Positions 61,124 to 64,000 of a stretch of DNA of 64,000 nt are shown in pieces (position 1 is the stretch's first letter; every line of letters begins with the position of its first letter). The position numbers were made by a program, and so were the translations under genes. Source of the stretch: an uncultured Acetatifactor sp. (GTDB lineage Bacteria; Bacillota; Clostridia; Lachnospirales; Lachnospiraceae); contig CAJTSE010000015.1 of assembly GCA_910578815.1 (NCBI GenBank), positions 1 through 64,000 on the forward strand. Reading direction: 5' to 3'. The notes under the pieces are model-generated. The model ran no database searches, had not been told where the DNA came from, and saw only the letters and a program-made list of their open reading frames with translations.

Positions 61124-61549
61124 TCAGGACAGTTTTATGGGAATTCCTTTTGATTCCAGATAATTTTCCAGGGTCAGCTCGCTGCCGTGTTCCTTCAGCC
61201 ATTTCCGATGTGCTTTATAATCCGGCATTACGGAACCTACCATGTTCCAGAATTCTTTGGAATGGTTCATGTGAGTCAGGTGGCAGAGTTCATGCACCAC
61301 TACATAATCCAGCACTTGAGACGGCGCAAAGATCAGCCGGTAATTAAAGGAGAGGGTGCCGCGGGAGGAACAGCTGCCCCAGCGGGTCTTCTGGTCCCGG
61401 ATGGTGACGGCGGTATAGGTGCCTCCGGTAATAAGCCGGTAATATGCACATCGCTGTTCAAAGCGATTTCTGGCGGCACTGCGGTATCTTTTTTCCAATG
61501 TTTCCAGGCGTTTGAACTCCGCCGGTGTCAGGCAGATGTCTCTTGACAT
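61124..61549 (-). CDS. YgjP/WrbI-type zinc metallopeptidase-like protein (short)
   Basis: A 141-residue protein containing the zinc-binding HELCHLTHMNHS motif (HExxH plus a third His), with WGSCSSRGTLSFN upstream of it. This is the YgjP (DUF45) metallopeptidase-like family, here without the longer N-terminal beta part. The ATG at 61549 follows GAGAGGAAAC; an in-frame ATG four codons upstream (61561) is before that site. It lies 50 bp downstream of the cation transporter gene on the same strand. Substrate unknown. Confidence 0.85.
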   Translation of the reverse strand: MSRDICLTPAEFKRLETLEKRYRSAARNRFEQRCAYYRLITGGTYTAVTIRDQKTRWGSCSSRGTLSFNYRLIFAPSQVLDYVVVHELCHLTHMNHSKEFWNMVGSVMPDYKAHRKWLKEHGSELTLENYLESKGIPIKLS

Positions 61550-61599
61550 GTTTCCTCTCATTCTTCAATCTTTTTCCCTTCTTGTTTTAGATTTGCCGG

Positions 61600-62760
61600 T
61601 TAGGACTTATCTATATCAATGATGATATTATAATCGGGGTATAGGGTCTTTACCTTTTGGGTGATTAGATTCGTCAGCTCTCCGTCGGAGTAGCGGAAGC
61701 CGTAGGGAGTGACCACATCAAAGATCAAATCGGTGCGTTCGGACTTGACGGCCATGTGAAAATCGTGCATGGTCAGGGCGGGATCAATTTTTTCCAAAAT
61801 GCCCTGTATCAGTTTTTTTCCGCTTTCCGTTTCTTCGTCACCCACGCGGATCGGATCCATGTGAATGACGGCCTGACAGTTTAAGGTATCACGAAGTTCG
61901 TGTTCGATATGGTCGATCACGTCATGAAGCGTCACGATATTCCCGGCGGCGGATACCTCCGCGTGAAGGGAGATGAGAATTCTGCCGGGGCCGTAGTTGT
62001 GTACGATCAGGTCATGAAGTCCCAGAATTTCCTCGTGGGACGTGACAATGTTCTTTACCTGCTGCACGAAATCCGGATCCGGCGCTTGGCCCAGCAGGGG
62101 AGTGACAGTGTCCTTTGCGGCGCTGAATCCGGCATAGCAGATAAACAGCCCTACCAGCATACCGCACCAGCCGTCCGCATGCAGGTTTGTAAAGCGGGTC
62201 AGCAGGGCAGAGAAAAGGACTGCCCCTGTGGCAAGCATATCGCTCAGGGAATCCGCGGCAGTGGCCTTCATGGCGGCGGAATCCAGCTTTCGGCCAAGAC
62301 CTTTGTTATAGAGGTACATATAGCCCTTAATCAGGATGGAAACCACAAGAAGGGCCAGAATGACAGGAGAGAAGGCAGGTTCTTCCGGGTGAAGGATCCT
62401 GGTGAAGGAGCTTTTTAAAAGTTCCAGGCCCATAAACAGAATGATGACGGATACCAGGAATCCGGAGATATATTCAAAACGTCCATGCCCGAAGGGATGG
62501 TCTTGGTCCGGCTTTTGCCCTGCTATTTTAAAACCGATCAGAGTAATGACGGAAGATGCGGCATCGGACAGATTGTTCAGGGCATCCGCCGTAATAGCGA
62601 TGGAGCCGCTGATCAGTCCGGAGAAAAATTTTATGCCGAACAAAAACAGATTCAAAGCGATGCCCAGTCCGCCGCACAGCACTCCGTAAGCCTGCCGTAC
62701 AGCCGGAGACTTTGTGTTTTCATGGTCTTTAATAAACCATCTTGACAGTAAGGTAACCAT
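61600..62760 (-). CDS. Cation diffusion facilitator with doubled cytoplasmic domain
   Basis: A 386-residue CDF transporter (FieF/CzcD type). Six membrane helices cover about 20-205, with metal-site motifs ADALNNLSD near 60-68 and DHPFGHGRFEY near 85-95. A first cytoplasmic ZT-dimer domain (about 225-305) is followed by a second similar region (about 315-386). The start I use is the ATG complement of 62758-62760; a longer frame begins at 62865 but lacks a ribosome site. It exports divalent cations such as Zn, Fe or Mn; which one is not visible. Confidence 0.92.
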   Translation of the reverse strand: MVTLLSRWFIKDHENTKSPAVRQAYGVLCGGLGIALNLFLFGIKFFSGLISGSIAITADALNNLSDAASSVITLIGFKIAGQKPDQDHPFGHGRFEYISGFLVSVIILFMGLELLKSSFTRILHPEEPAFSPVILALLVVSILIKGYMYLYNKGLGRKLDSAAMKATAADSLSDMLATGAVLFSALLTRFTNLHADGWCGMLVGLFICYAGFSAAKDTVTPLLGQAPDPDFVQQVKNIVTSHEEILGLHDLIVHNYGPGRILISLHAEVSAAGNIVTLHDVIDHIEHELRDTLNCQAVIHMDPIRVGDEETESGKKLIQGILEKIDPALTMHDFHMAVKSERTDLIFDVVTPYGFRYSDGELTNLITQKVKTLYPDYNIIIDIDKS

Positions 62761-62796
62761 AATGAATATCCTTCTTTCGCCGGATGTATTTGACTC

Positions 62797-62825
62797 AGTA
62801 TAACAAGGGGCGGGAGAAAATGCAA
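62797..62825 (-). promoter_or_regulatory. Promoter of the CDF/YgjP operon (minus strand)
   Basis: On the minus strand TTGCAT (complement of 62820-62825), a 17-nt spacer and TATACT (complement of 62797-62802), about 36 bp before the CDF start. Confidence 0.75.
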
Positions 62826-62887
62826 CCGATACCGTTATCTTGCAGGGCAGTACTGTTGAGGTCAACCAAAAATATTCCCGGTTGGTA

Positions 62888-62917
62888 TTGCATGGAAAAT
62901 GACTTTGATGTTATAAT
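62888..62917 (+). promoter_or_regulatory. Promoter of gpmI
   Basis: TTGCAT (62888-62893), an 18-nt spacer, then TATAAT (62912-62917) with a TG at 62909-62910, about 57 bp before the start codon. An inverted repeat CAACC/GGTTG (62863-62867/62880-62884) lies just upstream of the -35 and could be an operator. Confidence 0.7.
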
Positions 62918-62974
62918 AACCGCGAGAGAAAACAAAGCGTCTGACAAAGAGAATGAAATAGAGGAGATAGGAAA

Positions 62975-64000
62975 ATGAGCAGAAAACCAGTAGTTTTAAT
63001 GATCTTGGACGGTTACGGCCTCAATGAAAAAGCAGAAGGGAATGCCATAGCACAGGCAAAGACGCCGGTTATGGACAGGCTGATGAAGGAATATCCCTTT
63101 GTAAGAGGAAATGCCAGCGGTATGGCAGTGGGGCTGCCGGAAGGCCAGATGGGCAATTCCGAGGTAGGACATTTGAATATGGGCGCAGGGCGTATCGTGT
63201 ATCAGGAGCTTACCAGAATCACCAAGGAGATTCAGGACGGCACCTTTTTTGAAAATCCCGCTCTGTTAAAGGCGGTGGAGAATTGTAAGAGTAAGGGCAG
63301 CGCGCTTCATTTGATGGGGCTGTTGTCGGACGGCGGTGTCCACAGCCATAATACGCATCTGTATGGCTTGCTGGAGCTGGCAAAGAAAAACGGCCTGGAT
63401 AAAGTGTATGTACACTGCTTTTTGGACGGACGTGACACTCCTCCTGCAAGCGGCAGGGAATATGCGGAGGCGCTGACGGCCAAGATGGAGGAAATCGGCG
63501 TAGGTAAGATAGCTTCTGTCATGGGGCGCTATTATGTGATGGACCGTGATAAAAACTGGGATCGTGTGAAGCTGGCCTATGATGCCATGACGAAGGGAGA
63601 GGGACTTACCGCAAACTGTGGGGTCTGTGCCATTCAGGAATCCTATGACAGGGAAGAGACGGATGAGTTTGTTAAACCCACTCTGGCTCTCGAAGGCGGT
63701 AAGCCGACAGCACTTGTACAGGACGGCGATTCTGTGATCTTCTTTAATTTCCGTCCAGACAGAGCGAGGGAGATTACCAGGGCGTTCTGTGATGATGATT
63801 TTCAGGGATTTGACAGAGGCGTCAGGAAGGATGTGACCTTTGTGTGCTTTTCTGATTATGATCCTACTATTCCCAACAAGGATGTGGCTTTTGAAAAGCA
63901 GTCGGTGGACAATACCTTCGGACAATGGCTGGCGGCAAATAACTTAAAGCAGGCCCGGATTGCGGAGACGGAGAAATATGCTCATGTAACCTTTTTCTTT
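62975..64000 (+). CDS. gpmI: Cofactor-independent phosphoglycerate mutase, 3' end beyond window
   Basis: The first 342 codons of a gene that normally encodes about 510. The enzyme interconverts 3- and 2-phosphoglycerate with two Mn ions. The N-terminal LDGYG motif (Asp12) and the catalytic Ser62 in MGNSEVGHLNMG are present. So are DGGVHSHNTH, the substrate-binding DGRDTPP and the RPDRARE motifs. The start ATG 62975 follows GGAGATAGGAAA. The frame stays open to the window edge without a stop. It lies divergent from the CDF gene. Confidence 0.97.
   Translation, partial: MSRKPVVLMILDGYGLNEKAEGNAIAQAKTPVMDRLMKEYPFVRGNASGMAVGLPEGQMGNSEVGHLNMGAGRIVYQELTRITKEIQDGTFFENPALLKAVENCKSKGSALHLMGLLSDGGVHSHNTHLYGLLELAKKNGLDKVYVHCFLDGRDTPPASGREYAEALTAKMEEIGVGKIASVMGRYYVMDRDKNWDRVKLAYDAMTKGEGLTANCGVCAIQESYDREETDEFVKPTLALEGGKPTALVQDGDSVIFFNFRPDRAREITRAFCDDDFQGFDRGVRKDVTFVCFSDYDPTIPNKDVAFEKQSVDNTFGQWLAANNLKQARIAETEKYAHVTFFF

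Noticed and set aside
1..64000. CRISPR arrays, insertion sequences and prophage genes
   Set aside because: No regular short repeats with spacers, no transposase or integrase reading frame and no flanking target duplications were seen.

Overview
The window looks like part of a chromosome of a motile anaerobic Clostridia member, most likely a Lachnospiraceae (Roseburia or Clostridium cluster XIVa type). The reasons are a single long flagellar/chemotaxis operon next to codY, a low-to-mid GC Gram-positive style with strong AGGAGG ribosome sites, no L- or P-ring genes, CheC/CheD/FliY-type chemotaxis genes, Lachnospiraceae-type lipoproteins and carbohydrate transporters, and the topA-codY-flgB order.

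Layout. 1-850: the 3' part of a tRNA-Glu(CTC), a terminator and a small lipoprotein gene. 854-3795: topA and codY, each with its own sigma-A-type promoter. 3964-40404: about 40 genes in one direction. In order they are flgB, flgC, fliE-F-G-H-I-J, a MotE/YlxF-like gene, fliK, flgD, a TIGR02530-type gene, flgE, flbD, motA, motB, fliL, fliM, fliY, cheY, fliO-P-Q-R, flhB, flhA, flhF, flhG, a PilZ gene, cheB, cheA, cheW, cheC, cheD, a small membrane protein, the sigma-28 gene, a FapA-domain gene and three poorly known tail genes. Together they encode the MS-ring/C-ring, export gate, rod/hook, stator, chemotaxis relay and the sigma factor for late genes. Flagellin, cap, FlgM, HAP proteins, CheR and chemoreceptors are not in the window. 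40405-42390: rpsB-tsf, with a promoter nested in the preceding terminator and a structured leader. 42753-46061 (minus strand): a very large two-module GT-C glycosyltransferase. 46260-51134: an ABC ATPase, a giant FtsX-type permease with a long heptad coiled coil, and a PHP-domain protein. 51355-61039: a six-gene cluster with two propeller-plus-solute-binding lipoproteins, two sugar-type permeases, an HlyD-like adaptor and a MacB-core protein, but no ATPase. 61124-62760 (minus): a YgjP-type metallopeptidase and a cation diffusion facilitator. 62975-64000: the 5' part of gpmI, running off the window.

Most notable observations. (i) A dispersed two-hairpin repeat lies in four untranslated gaps of the flagellar operon. 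(ii) A good sigma-D promoter with an adjacent 28-nt palindrome lies inside the operon before fliK. (iii) FlgD carries two extra repeats of a surface-protein type. (iv) The ATPase-less hybrid transporter/adaptor cluster at 51.3-61 kb is the best candidate for an undescribed system. (v) Terminator-embedded promoters lie before rpsB and before the first solute-binding protein gene. All functions come from reading the sequence and family knowledge; no searches were run.
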